The notes under the pieces: model-generated
The model's input: only the letters and a program-made list of their open reading frames with translations
Database searches by the model: none
Told to the model about the DNA's origin: nothing
Shown: piece by piece, positions 49,301 through 58,000 of the stretch
Numbering within the stretch: the stretch's first letter is position 1
How the letters are laid out: each line of letters starts with the position of its first letter
Position numbers and translations under genes: made by a program
NCBI RefSeq assembly: GCF_019264345.1
Contig: NZ_JAHVAO010000003.1
Coordinates: forward strand, 205,513-269,512
Source of the DNA: Marinobacter arenosus
Lineage (GTDB): Bacteria > Pseudomonadota > Gammaproteobacteria > Pseudomonadales > Oleiphilaceae
Direction: 5' to 3'
DNA length: 64,000 nt

Positions 49301-50180
49301 CGTGGGTAAACGAGGCATTGAATTCGGTAAAGCGTCCCGTCAGCGAGGTTTCCATGATCCAGCGCCCGGTGGTGTTGGACTGGGCGGGGATGGTGCCGAA
49401 ATTGAGCAGCAGGGTCTTGTTCGCCGGCGCATCATCCACAAAGCTGCCGGTAATCAGGAAATCCACCAGCAGGCCCCGTTCGTTTTCCACAATCTTGGGC
49501 TGGGCCGACTCAATCTTCACACCGTAGGAGGCACCGCTGCCGGTGTTGGCCACGCGCACGCCTAGGTTGTAGGGCTCCACCGGCTCGATTTCAGAGGTAA
49601 AAGGGTTGTCGCCATTCACTTCGGAGGGCAGGAAGTAATCCAATACAAGGTTGGGCTGGGGTTTGACCACGATGGTGTCGGGCGCCACTTCAATGGTCTG
49701 GCTTTCGCCACCGTAGGTAAAGGACAGGCTGGCACCCACGTAATACAGACGGCCTGCGCCGTCATCGCCGCCCGCGCCCACCGTCGGCACGATCAGCCAG
49801 CGCAGCTCGCCCACTTCGGTGGGGTCGATCACGCCATCGGTAATCGCGCCATCGTCACCCTCGCTCAGGGAGCTGATGTTGTTGTGGGCATCGAGGGAAA
49901 TAAAGAACGCCGCAGAGCTGTGGCTGGGGTTCGAGGAAGCCACCACGGTGTTGCCGTCGCTATCCTCGAACTCAATGTTGATGTTGATGTTTTCCAACGG
50001 CATGGAATCCAGGCTGTTGGTAATGCGCATATTGGCTTCAAACGCCTGCCGCTCCAGGGTGAGTTCCTGGGCGATTTCGATTTTCACCACGGCACACAAC
50101 GATTCCTGAGCATGAACCTGGGCTGCGAACAACGCCGTCCATGCGAACCACCAGACTCCTACTACTCGCATCCACTTCAT
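43383..50180 (-). CDS. Giant secreted beta-rich protein (putative Ig/cadherin-like, FN3, parallel beta-helix)
   Basis: A 2265-aa Sec-exported protein. The signal peptide is residues 1-24 (VGVWWFAWTALFAAQVHA). The N-terminal third has CARDB-like sandwich regions. A calcium-binding thrombospondin-3-like run, DTDRDGDGMDDAWEIEHFG and DFDGDGITDKDEF, follows near 560-610. Then come about five FN3-like repeats (YWRA.A.D motifs), a Calx-beta-like segment, and two copies of a ~397-residue module made of a parallel beta-helix (NNTLV.N..G repeats) plus a putative-Ig domain (GDTLTYALDNAPQGM...). The protein ends in an amphipathic helix with a terminal aromatic residue. It is likely an adhesin or large surface/secreted protein. 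It follows the small AT-rich gene by 76 bp on the same strand, so it belongs to the RHS locus. Confidence 0.85.
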   Translation of the reverse strand: MKWMRVVGVWWFAWTALFAAQVHAQESLCAVVKIEIAQELTLERQAFEANMRITNSLDSMPLENININIEFEDSDGNTVVASSNPSHSSAAFFISLDAHNNISSLSEGDDGAITDGVIDPTEVGELRWLIVPTVGAGGDDGAGRLYYVGASLSFTYGGESQTIEVAPDTIVVKPQPNLVLDYFLPSEVNGDNPFTSEIEPVEPYNLGVRVANTGSGASYGVKIESAQPKIVENERGLLVDFLITGSFVDDAPANKTLLLNFGTIPAQSNTTGRWIMETSLTGRFTEFNASFTHADEFGGELTSVIEAVNSHFLLHDVTVDLPGRDAVRDFLAQDGTSVRVYESEHTGTNQPDCSDCLAVTSLAGSLGSAVTGGSGINRTLSITATSGPVHIKVTDPYEGSESLTSVVRSDGKVLSPTNYWLSKTIQDDKIHYDYFLNVFDTTGGSSYTLTFGGQLKANEPPVIQHIANYTTYETGQVGFLVQASDPNKTTPSLSALNLPAGATFQDKGNGQGVLSWFPQVGQAGTYVLEFSASDGELSANQTAKVVVFPDTDRDGDGMDDAWEIEHFGDLSRDGTGDFDGDGITDKDEFLRDADPTVAELAPAEPQLSTPAYGAEVTSLMPTLQVTNGAHDANIGSVDYTFEVYEDESMTRQVVVATGVPEGEGTTEVVIGSGSYSGGTLNDNTEYFWRANARTAAGASEWVNGRFFVNTANDAPAAFTVSKPSDQTLVDTLTPTLVTNNSADIDGDALTYQFQVFAEDDADFTNPVAQVSGLAQGEQGQTAWTVSTPLINGQLYFWIAVATDEHGASKVSEPATFIVSTSNLAPGAPTVVSPMEGEVVMGNGATLVVGNARDPERRSLDYWFEIDEVNTFDSPALQTSGTVAEGVNGETSWSATGLREGQRYYWRAKADDGSAQGPWVTASFTMYIDAQPPGTPTLDNPADQAWVEVLSPALSVHPVIDPNGDAVSYEFELYQDELLETSVANAVVDDQAWTVPAPLQNHQYYYWRGRAVDAGGLASGWSSVQRFFTNKDGIDDAPTLSFVLPETNVDTYGGNIEIQWVDQDPDSDARISLYYNDTNLIVADLAESAEGEGDRYSWNIDSLPVGTYALSAVIEDNTSSVRVDACCVIRKSDREIAARVTPVTEAVTDEYGVTDAEFDVVLDDAPRAGTSVLLNLSVSDAGEGRILNEQAYLEFTPDNWSVPRKVWVRGQDDCEIDGPASYRLQFSPAVSADPTYEGTLTPAVEIVNRDNESVGQSLFICSYELLSQQADGGSVRYQYRARLKNTGLGIRSASAQGQSLSQELTLVSGSSLSFPAVGQGSSAWSEGSVTVTAPAGVTPNLAALDWTIQGEAPSIVSSAPGEAMDGQEYTYQVIASGQPGDVFTFTLLDAPEGMTVDPATGLIQWVPDMDQQGRHTVVVEVRDQLGGVSQQTFVVDVSPNGSIARVYTVDPSPDATADFRSLADAVAALPETFVRPIVIRARSSSGAVDTNPVRIDNAGTSAEMPLSIILEGGYQLTVDAAAPGARAISLAVPHVSLAGEGGRIIIRNNGFDETVAVEVTGGAEASEVFVDRLTVQGDISGSPARSAGILVHNALSTVVVRNNEVSGFTAQTGGYGLSLSGRTFAYNNTLVNNHVGVAVNGATGALWNNLSVNNERDYLAGSGEWPAGGNNLSLDATSPQENFRESTVEFVDAQNGNYELAPWDTSAVGQGVDLSAISQYPFAVDLRMEPRQSPWDIGAHTVGEVSNWPPFIDSDAVTLVEQGDTYEYAVVATDNDGDTLTYALDNAPQGMTIDAASGVIKWQPSDSQVGDYPVTIEVSDGRGGMATQTFELIVSPAGSNGARLVTVNTDPAAGADYTSLQAALAAEAGDMAYPLLFRAQASTGLADTTPVVIDGFNASADKPITIVLETGYQLQVDALENGVYGIRIRDNHVTVRGTGGSIWVRNNGYDAVGGLIVEQQDPGSTVVLDALRIAGTVTGDPARGSGIEAADPDAVYVLRNNIVTGFVGTYVNHGIHTAGPAFVYNNTLVGNRIGLRIEHASSQVFNNLAVNNQTDYVSWANAWAVTGNNVSSDATSPDDAFRNRDVVFVDAGANNFALAPWDAGALGQAVNLSVADHYPFNVDATGAQRQNPWDAGALMVGEVNNWPPFIVSEPKTEARTKKLYSYTVTAEDHDGDSLIYSLVSAPSGMVIDSSSGVINWTPTKSQSGTFEVVVLVEDGFGGRDQQSFSVDVAKTGPNPGSVFDLGNFFDWLAEKLRDRLSKFSWF

Positions 50181-50256
50181 GCTTACCGCTTCCTTTTACA
50201 TCTTTTCTACGGAGACAATACGAATGTACTTAGCAGGCTTTAGTTTGATGCTGAAA

Positions 50257-50709
50257 TTACTCATCGAGCCCACCTAAATTTAATTTAGTGACGGAAACAA
50301 CGTCACTAAATATGCCTATATTCCAGTCCTCTCCAAACAGATCAAGAATCAAAGGAATTATAAAAAGATACGAAATCTTAAAATTATATGAAAATGAAAA
50401 ATCCACACGCCCGGATCGGATGATCTCAATCTTTTCAAACAAGAAAAATTTACGCACTCTTACAGTTACACCTTCATCCAGAACCACCTTCCCATTCGGC
50501 CAATCCAGCTCATAATAACCAGAGTCTCCAACATATAGAAAAAATGGAACACCGTTTACCCTCTGGTATACGCCATCCACACTGACACCCTCGTAAAACT
50601 TATCCCACGAAAACACATATTTATGGACTTTCTTTTTAGTACTATCATATACAACCATGCGAACTGGAACAGCGAAACTTCCATACCGCGTTAATAGTTT
50701 CATATTCAT
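50257..50709 (-). CDS. Small AT-rich gene after RHS; candidate immunity protein
   Basis: A 150-aa protein I do not recognise. It looks mainly beta with many aromatic residues (YVGDSGYYELDWPNGKVVL) and one hydrophobic segment (ISYLFIIPLILDLF, about 112-125). The start at 50709 overlaps the RHS stop as ATGA; the frame is open further to 50724. Its base composition is strikingly different from the neighbours (only 11 of 60 bases are G or C at 50341-50400), like the end of the RHS gene. A small, AT-rich, translationally coupled gene directly after an RHS C-terminal domain is the classic position of an immunity gene. Homology is not visible, so the role is inferred from position. Confidence 0.65.
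   Translation of the reverse strand: MNMKLLTRYGSFAVPVRMVVYDSTKKKVHKYVFSWDKFYEGVSVDGVYQRVNGVPFFLYVGDSGYYELDWPNGKVVLDEGVTVRVRKFFLFEKIEIIRSGRVDFSFSYNFKISYLFIIPLILDLFGEDWNIGIFSDVVSVTKLNLGGLDE
50283..50311. repeat. Perfect inverted repeat at the 3' end of the candidate immunity gene
   Basis: ATTTAGTGACG and CGTCACTAAAT (11 bp each) flank a 7-nt loop inside the last codons of the gene. There is no T-tract after it on the minus strand, so a pause, decay-blocking or attenuating role is as likely as termination. Confidence 0.5.
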
Positions 50710-53700
50710 GATTCGCACTCGCACAAACCAGCTCCAGCCGCCCCGGCAGCAGCTCCGGCGGCAGCCCCAGCGGCCGGAAGACCTTTACTCGGCAATTTCA
50801 TCAAACCATTAGCAACCTTGTTAGTGTCTGTAAGAATTTCAACTATCGACTTATGTGAGACTCGATCAAAACCAGGGCCAAGCCGGTCTCCAGATTTATA
50901 AATATTGCGAAGATATATTCCCCACCGAATAGGGAATGGTGTTCTTAGCTTAAGTTGATGACCTAATTGTCTTCGAAGCGACCAAGCATCAAATCGCGTG
51001 CGCACAGAATTCATAGCACTGCGCAACCCATTATTATAGGCAACCCTGGCAGAACGAGCCGCAGCTATAACCCCGCCCCCAATTCCTCCTAACATTGCAC
51101 CTCCGGCTATATACGATCCTTGGTAAGCAGAAGAACAAAAATTTACTCCGCCATTTATATCAAGCGCATCGCGAATGCCAGACGTAATCCCGAATGAAAT
51201 TCCATCCCCGAATCCAGCAGCAGCATCGACGGTTGACTGATCCGGCTCCCAGCCAGTTGAATCGTGCACGAATTTAAAAACGGGATCCATTGAAAACAAC
51301 CCATATGGATCACTAAACCTTATAGGGTTCGAGTAACCATAAACATATCTATTTAATCCGCCTGAAAGCCCAACAGGATCTGACTGTATATACCGTCCAA
51401 TCTCAGGATCGTAGTCTCTGAAATAATTGTGGTACAAACCGGTCTCTTGGTCATAATACTGCCCTGAGGACCGCAAGTTATTGCGAACACTTTCCTTCGT
51501 AATGAAAGCTGCACCAAAGGCCTCATAATTGGCAGCCCATACCACCTCTCCAGAAGCAGCAATCAACTTTTGTGGCGTACCTGAGTGATCATTCAGATAA
51601 AAATGGATCAGCCCGCTGTGGCGCTGAAACAAAGGATTGGTCATCCAAGTACTCTTCGGTAGGTACTGATACTCCGTCATCAGGTTACCGGCAGAGTCGT
51701 ACTCACCTACTAGCCCCGATGTGTTGTAGAGGAAGTAAGTTCGGGTGCCATTAACTTCTTTCCAAAGCCGAAGGCCTATTAGGTTATACCCATAACGGGC
51801 AATAACATCGCCAGCGCCATTTTCTACCCTTATGAGGCGTTCTTGGGCGCTGTAGAAATAAAGGGTGACCTGTCCGTTCTCCACCTTTTTCGTGAGATGG
51901 CCGTTGGGGCTGTACTCATACGTGGTGTCTTTCTGTTGATAAAGCTGGTTGGCATCATTGTACTGCCAGCTGGTGTCGCCGTTGTAGCTGGTGCGGTTGC
52001 CGACGCCGTCGTAGTCAAAGCTCTCATCGTTGGCGGCGGCGTAATCAGCGCTGATCAGGTGGTACAGGTCGTCGTAGCCATAGAGGGTGTCGCCGTCCTG
52101 GCCTGTCTGGCTCAGAATATTGCCCACCGGATCGTACCCGTAGAGCGCACTCATCAAGGCGCTTTGAGCCGGATCCAGCAGCGTGTTGGATTCCATGCGC
52201 TGAAGGCCGTCGTACTGGCGCTGGATCATGCTGCCGCCGGGCAAAGTGATTTGGGTGGGACGGTTCCACTGATAGTCCGAAAAGCTCACTTGGCCGGAGC
52301 CCGGGATATCAATGTTAGTTACCTGGCCATTCGCATCGTACCTGTAACTGTATGTTATGCCCTCTGGGTTGGTGTATGTGGAGACGTTACCGGCGGCGTC
52401 GTAGGTATAGCCGAAACTTTTCGAAAACGGGCCGTAGTCTGTTGTAGCCGTTAATAACCGGCCAAGACTATCGTAGGTGTAGCTCCCAGAAGTCTCACCA
52501 TCGTCATAAGAGACCATCTGACCCAAAGCGTTTTGGGCCAACCTGATGGACCGCGCGGGAGTGTTTGAAGTTTCGTCTGGATACAAATCGATCCTAACCA
52601 GTTCCCCTACCGTGTTGTATGTGTAAACCGTCTTCTGGCCATCCGGTGTCATATCGGCACGCAGGTTACCGTCGCTATCATACTTGTAAGTACGGCGCAT
52701 GACGTCAGTTGAGCTTGGCTTGTTCTCTTCAGCAACCACCTGGCCGTTCCGATTGTACTCAAACCAAGTGCTGCGGTTCTCCGGATCAGTAACCTGCACC
52801 AAGTTTCCGTGAACATCGTAGGTCAGACGGGTGATACCACCAGTCGCGTCGGTGATCCTGATCAACCGACCAAGTGCATCGTATTCCTTATATTCTGGAT
52901 TTTTGTTAGCATCAATTTGCGTTTCCACCTGCCCCAAAGGATTGACCTGGAGCTGGGTAACGGCTTCTTGGCCATCGAAGTGGTTGGTCACCGCCTTAGG
53001 GCGGGAACCTGTGCTGTAGTCGAAGCTCTGTTTGAAGGTGGGGTATTGAGTATAAACCAGCCGCCCGTTCTCATAGGTTTGCTCAGTCACGTTACCGTTG
53101 GCGTCTTCGATCACTTTAGGTACGCCTCGGGCATTCATGCTCACGGTTGCAGCAGAGTCTCGAGCGTCTTTTACCGTTAACTTTCTTGCCTTTCGGTCAA
53201 AGACCATTTCGGTGGTTTGATTGAGTGCATTTGTGACTGTTACTTGCTGGTTGAGGACGTTGTAGCCGTATGTGGTAACTGCCTGATTCGGCCAGGTAAT
53301 TGAAGTTTGATTACCTGCAGAATCGTAGGTGAACGCAGTGACTCGATTGAGAGGATCAATCTCTTTGGTCAGGTTACCCGCACTGTCGTATTCGTAGGTA
53401 TACACAGCTCCAGAAGGCGTGGTTTCAGTCAGGATCTGCCCCAATACGTTATGGGTGTAGGTAGTTGTATTGCCCTCCGCATCCGTGAACTGGATGACAT
53501 TGCCGTACTGATCGAACTTCTCGGTAGTGATTGCATCGCCTGTGTATGCATCACCCATATGAGTGGTGATACGTGTCAGAAGATCCGGGTAACTGTAACG
53601 GATAGTTTGCTGCTCTGGCATGCCGGTTGCTCTGCGAACCTCGGTGACACGCCCCTTGTTGTCATAGTCCCATTCAGTTCGCGTGCCCACTTGGTTGACA

Positions 53701-55001
53701 TACGCCCTCAGGAAGCGGCCATCAGCCGAGTATTCCCAGGATTCGGTAGTGCCATCCGGGTGGACTACTTTCGTTGTTTGGCCGAGGTGATTTTTTTCGT
53801 AAACCGTTTCCTCTCCGGCTTCGTTCACATAACGGGGATTTGACTGACTACCGAAACGCTGGGAAACCACATCACCATTGACCGAGAGCTGATATTGGGG
53901 CTCGGAATCGTTCGCCGGCCGGTTGTTATAGATGCTCTCACGGACAGCTCCGTCCGGTTCCAGAATCGTTCGGAAGAATTGGTCTTCGGCCTTGTCGTAG
54001 CGGTAGGTGTACTTGGTTTCCAGTTGATCTGCCGTCACCTCCGTGGCGCTGTTTTGCGTATAAACATACTTGGTGACGTTACCATTCGGGTCGGTCAGGC
54101 TGGCTATCTTTCCTTTGTCCGTGTAGGCGTAGGACCAGGTTTGACCGCGAACGTCGTTGACTTCGACCAGTTGGTTCTCACTGTTGTAGGTGTAGGAAAC
54201 CGCTCTGCCGGAGTAGTCCTCGATTCGAGCTGGCAAATCCGTTGTGCCAAGGTATTCAAACGTGAGCAGCAGATTGCCTAAATTATCCCGCAGTTCCTTG
54301 ATGCGTTTCTGGTCATCCAGGGTGAAGGTGTTGGTATAAAGTTCCGTGCCATAGCTGTGGATATGGCCAGCCATTGCCGGCCCACCGTATTCCTGCTTTT
54401 GGTCCGGATTTTCGGGTGTATACCGTATCCAGTTTCCGGAACTGTCCCGCCATGTGAACGAATCCTGCGTTAGCTCAAAGTACTCTCCCTGTATTTCATT
54501 GCCGCCCCGGAAAACGAATGTGGCCCCATCACCCGACACTCGTTCAAACTGAGCCTTGTACCTTTCGATTTCATCGTGACCTTGAAACCAGAAAACCGGA
54601 TCTGGCATGACCATTCCCACGCCATCACCGGAGCCCCCTCCCCCAGACGTCTGACTCTTTTGACTGGTGACATCTTTCCACTGCTTATTCCAGACCCACT
54701 CCCCATCAATCCATTCGCGAGAAATCGCGATATTGTCACCGAAGCTGGCAATGCGCAGGTCGACGTAGTGAGCATCCAGCCCAATGCGCTTGGTTGCGGG
54801 CGATTGCTGAATGGTCTCAATGCCCGGCGCTGATTGGACGGTGACACTGACCACCATAAGCGCCAGAGTCATGAACCAACGCACTACTGACGACGATACG
54901 TAAGCGTGACTTCTTGATGATTTAGTCTGTTTCAATGAGGACATTACTTCCGTCATCCTTGCGCTGGTCTTTGAAAATACTGTGGTTGTGGGCGCTTTCA
55001 C
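50706..55001 (-). CDS. RHS/YD-repeat protein with Sec-type signal and variable C-terminal domain
   Basis: A 1431-aa RHS-family protein. The N-terminus holds an export signal (VVRWFMTLALMVVSVTVQSAPG) instead of the PAAR or VgrG modules of T6SS RHS effectors. Next come a short N-domain (DPVFWFQGHDE), about 30 YD repeats (T.Y.YD..G.L), and the core-associated end with LNRYVYGYSNPIRFSDPYGLF, the aspartyl autocleavage motif. After it, about 195 residues diverge: AGFGDGISFGITSGIRD, a glycine-zipper helix, an unknown domain and an Ala/Gly tail ending in CECES. The GTG at 55001 overlaps the giant gene's stop (GTGA) and has a G-run upstream; ATGs at 54956 and 54944 are alternatives giving a more typical signal length. 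It is a likely exported polymorphic toxin; the activity is unknown. Confidence 0.88.
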   Translation of the reverse strand: MKAPTTTVFSKTSARMTEVMSSLKQTKSSRSHAYVSSSVVRWFMTLALMVVSVTVQSAPGIETIQQSPATKRIGLDAHYVDLRIASFGDNIAISREWIDGEWVWNKQWKDVTSQKSQTSGGGGSGDGVGMVMPDPVFWFQGHDEIERYKAQFERVSGDGATFVFRGGNEIQGEYFELTQDSFTWRDSSGNWIRYTPENPDQKQEYGGPAMAGHIHSYGTELYTNTFTLDDQKRIKELRDNLGNLLLTFEYLGTTDLPARIEDYSGRAVSYTYNSENQLVEVNDVRGQTWSYAYTDKGKIASLTDPNGNVTKYVYTQNSATEVTADQLETKYTYRYDKAEDQFFRTILEPDGAVRESIYNNRPANDSEPQYQLSVNGDVVSQRFGSQSNPRYVNEAGEETVYEKNHLGQTTKVVHPDGTTESWEYSADGRFLRAYVNQVGTRTEWDYDNKGRVTEVRRATGMPEQQTIRYSYPDLLTRITTHMGDAYTGDAITTEKFDQYGNVIQFTDAEGNTTTYTHNVLGQILTETTPSGAVYTYEYDSAGNLTKEIDPLNRVTAFTYDSAGNQTSITWPNQAVTTYGYNVLNQQVTVTNALNQTTEMVFDRKARKLTVKDARDSAATVSMNARGVPKVIEDANGNVTEQTYENGRLVYTQYPTFKQSFDYSTGSRPKAVTNHFDGQEAVTQLQVNPLGQVETQIDANKNPEYKEYDALGRLIRITDATGGITRLTYDVHGNLVQVTDPENRSTWFEYNRNGQVVAEENKPSSTDVMRRTYKYDSDGNLRADMTPDGQKTVYTYNTVGELVRIDLYPDETSNTPARSIRLAQNALGQMVSYDDGETSGSYTYDSLGRLLTATTDYGPFSKSFGYTYDAAGNVSTYTNPEGITYSYRYDANGQVTNIDIPGSGQVSFSDYQWNRPTQITLPGGSMIQRQYDGLQRMESNTLLDPAQSALMSALYGYDPVGNILSQTGQDGDTLYGYDDLYHLISADYAAANDESFDYDGVGNRTSYNGDTSWQYNDANQLYQQKDTTYEYSPNGHLTKKVENGQVTLYFYSAQERLIRVENGAGDVIARYGYNLIGLRLWKEVNGTRTYFLYNTSGLVGEYDSAGNLMTEYQYLPKSTWMTNPLFQRHSGLIHFYLNDHSGTPQKLIAASGEVVWAANYEAFGAAFITKESVRNNLRSSGQYYDQETGLYHNYFRDYDPEIGRYIQSDPVGLSGGLNRYVYGYSNPIRFSDPYGLFSMDPVFKFVHDSTGWEPDQSTVDAAAGFGDGISFGITSGIRDALDINGGVNFCSSAYQGSYIAGGAMLGGIGGGVIAAARSARVAYNNGLRSAMNSVRTRFDAWSLRRQLGHQLKLRTPFPIRWGIYLRNIYKSGDRLGPGFDRVSHKSIVEILTDTNKVANGLMKLPSKGLPAAGAAAGAAAGAAGAGLCECES

Positions 55002-58000
55002 CAGAACCCCCCCTGCGGAACGCCAGTTGCTGTCCCCAATCCCGGCGCAGGGTTAAAGCCGCCACCCGAGCCTCCAAATCCGCTACCTGAGCCACCACTG
55101 CCCCCGCCGCAGCAGGTTTCGCAATCTTCCGGACAGAACTGCTCATCCACCGCAATGGAGCTGGGCGCAGGCGAGTAGTTCGTACCGCCGCCGCTACCAC
55201 CGTAATAGCCACCACCGAAGTAGCCTCCGCCAAGCCCACCAGTACTGCCTCCGCTACACGAATCGCCGCTAGTCGCGTTCCAGAGCATGGTTGCTGAGCC
55301 ATCAATCGTGGAGCCCACGGCACACTGAGCGCTGTAGGTTGAAACCGCCCGGTAACTGCGCCGCAAACAGCCGCCACCGGTTGCCGTGCCATCACCGCTG
55401 GGCTCAAAGTCCTGCAGGGCCACAATGCGGTACGGCACGCGCACCACCTGCCCCGGGGACAGAACATCCGGAATATCCGTCAGGTAATCGAAGCGGGCGT
55501 ACTCGTCCCCGGTGGGCAGGGTGGTTTGAACGTCGTAGGCTTCGATCAGGCCGTGGTTGGTGAGGGTGAACTCACCCTGGAAGACCTCGCCCTTCTTGAG
55601 CATGGGCAGGTTCACGGACATGGGCTCGAACAGGACCACCGGGGCCGGAACGTTGGTTTCGTAGGTGGCATCCAGCACGATGTCGTAGCGATCTTCCAGG
55701 GTGATCTCGGTGACCGAGAACTCCACATTGATGAGCTGGTTCATCAGGAAGATCTGTTCCTGGGTGGTGACCCCTGCCTTCACCCACAGGTGGCCGGATA
55801 CGGATTCGTGATCAAACGCCGATGCGCGGAAGCTGTAGCGGCCAACCGGGATGTCCGTCAGTTCGCCGAAGCCATCGACGTCAGTCGTCAGCTCGTAAAC
55901 TTCCGACAGTACCTCGGTGTTCTGAAGTTTGATCTTCACGTTGCCGAGGCCCGGAATCGGTTCCATGTTTTCATCCAGGGTGGCGGTGTAGATGTCCACG
56001 GTGTGGAAGAAGACTTCCCCGGTGTCCGAATCGGTGGCGGCCACCAGTACCGGCACGTCCATGGGCTCCAAATTGTCCGCAGTGATGCGCACCTTGAACA
56101 GGTAATCGCCCACGGGCACCGAAGCATCTGGCGCTGCCGCTATCTGAATTTCGGTTTGCTCTCCGACCGCCAGGGCTGACAGGTTGGCCGGTGTCAGCAG
56201 GCGGAACCAAGAAGGCGCCGCGCCACCGGTTTCGTTCACCAGGCTGATGGACAGGTTTCTGGCGCTGTCCAGACCGGTGTTCTTCACGGTGATGCTTTCC
56301 TGCTGGGACTGCCCCAGGCCAACGCCGGTATCCACGATGGACGGCTGTGGCAGCAGGATGGGCTGGGCTTCGGTGAGGAAATACTCCACCGCCACGGTGC
56401 CCAAGGGTTCTGCCCGGTTATCGGCCAGAACATGGAAGCGCAGGGTGCCGTTTTCCGCCGCGGAGGCATCGCCGGAGAACTTCAGTTTGAAGTACGTGGT
56501 CTGGTTCTCACCAATGTTCTTGGTGGCCCCCAGGTCAAAGCTCATGCCCTGCGGTACCGGTAGCGTATTGCCTTCGCTGTCGGTGGACGGCGCGTAGACA
56601 AGGCGCACGTTGCTCAACTGCGTGGCGTAGCCAGACCGCACTCTGATATCCAGGCCGTATTGGTAGTTGCGCGGAATGGTCAGGCGGGCCTTGGCTGGCG
56701 ATACGCCTGCGCCCTCGACTACGAAGGTCCCGTGTTGCGGCCGCTCCACCATGCTCGGGTGCAGTACAGCCACGGAGTATTCACCGGATTCCGACGCGCC
56801 CGGGGTGAACTTGTACACGAAATCGCCCGAGCTGTTGGTGTACACCGGGAAGGTCCGCTCGAAACCACGGGTGGTCAGCACGAGGTTCAGCGGTACGTTG
56901 GCCAGCGGTGCCTCGGCCTGACGATCAATGGCCTGGCCGGCGATTTCCACGGTATCGCCCACGAACGCGGTGGCCGGGCTGATGTTGCCCAGCGCGCCGT
57001 AGTATGGCGTTTCCTTCAGGCTGACCGGGCTGCTGGCGCGGGTGCCTTCGATCGCTACGTAGGTGTCACGGCCGGTGTGGTAGCGGAATTTATCGATTTC
57101 CAGGTGCACAGTCACGTTATCCGGTGCCGAGGACGGCACGGCAATCTCGAGCACGCCCGAGGTAAACGTGCCGTTGGCCGGAATGCGCGCGACTGTGGCG
57201 CCATTGCTGACGGTGATCACATTACCCGTTGCCTGGCGCACGGCCTGCTGGCTGAGCACGTTGCCGTCGCCATCTTTGAGGATCAGCCGAACCTCACTGG
57301 AATCGCCCTTGCCATTGTTGGTGGCCAGCAGCAGTTCGGTTTCAACGTCGGACGGGTTCTCCAGTTTCAGGCGAACCTTACCGGTCGCCCCACGCACAAA
57401 CTCCTCTGCCTGGACCGTGGCGACCAGGCCAGACTGGCCGATCTGCACCGATTCACGCTGTTCGATGGTCACGGACTGGCCCGGCTTGGGCTGAACCACA
57501 ATCTGGGTGTCGATGTCGGTCAGTGTGGGCAACTGGTCGTAACCACCGATGACCACCGGCACGTCGGTGAAGCTGCCGGGCTCAACAGTGAAGCGCTCGG
57601 ACCAGTGCTCACGAGGCGTGCCGTTGTCCATCAGTGTCGCTTTCAGGCGGGCCTGGACCACAGTGCTGGCGCCAGCATTGACCACCCGGAACATCACGCG
57701 GTTCATAACGCCACGATCCAGAACGGTCCCGGAGTCGTCAGTCAGCAGGGACACGCTCAACGCCGGCATCAGCAAATCGTGATTCACGCTGCTGACGTTG
57801 TTGTCGTCAACCGCCACCACACGATAGAGCCGGTCTGCCGGAGCACCGCTGGTCAGGTTGCCACCGTTGTAGTCGAGATCCTCGAAGCTACGGGCATTCA
57901 GGCGGCTGTCGTTCAGCTTGACGGCGTTGGAGCCATCCACCCGGTAGACGTCAAAGCCGACCGCCGACGATTTGGAGTGATTCCACTGCAGCGCCGGGCG

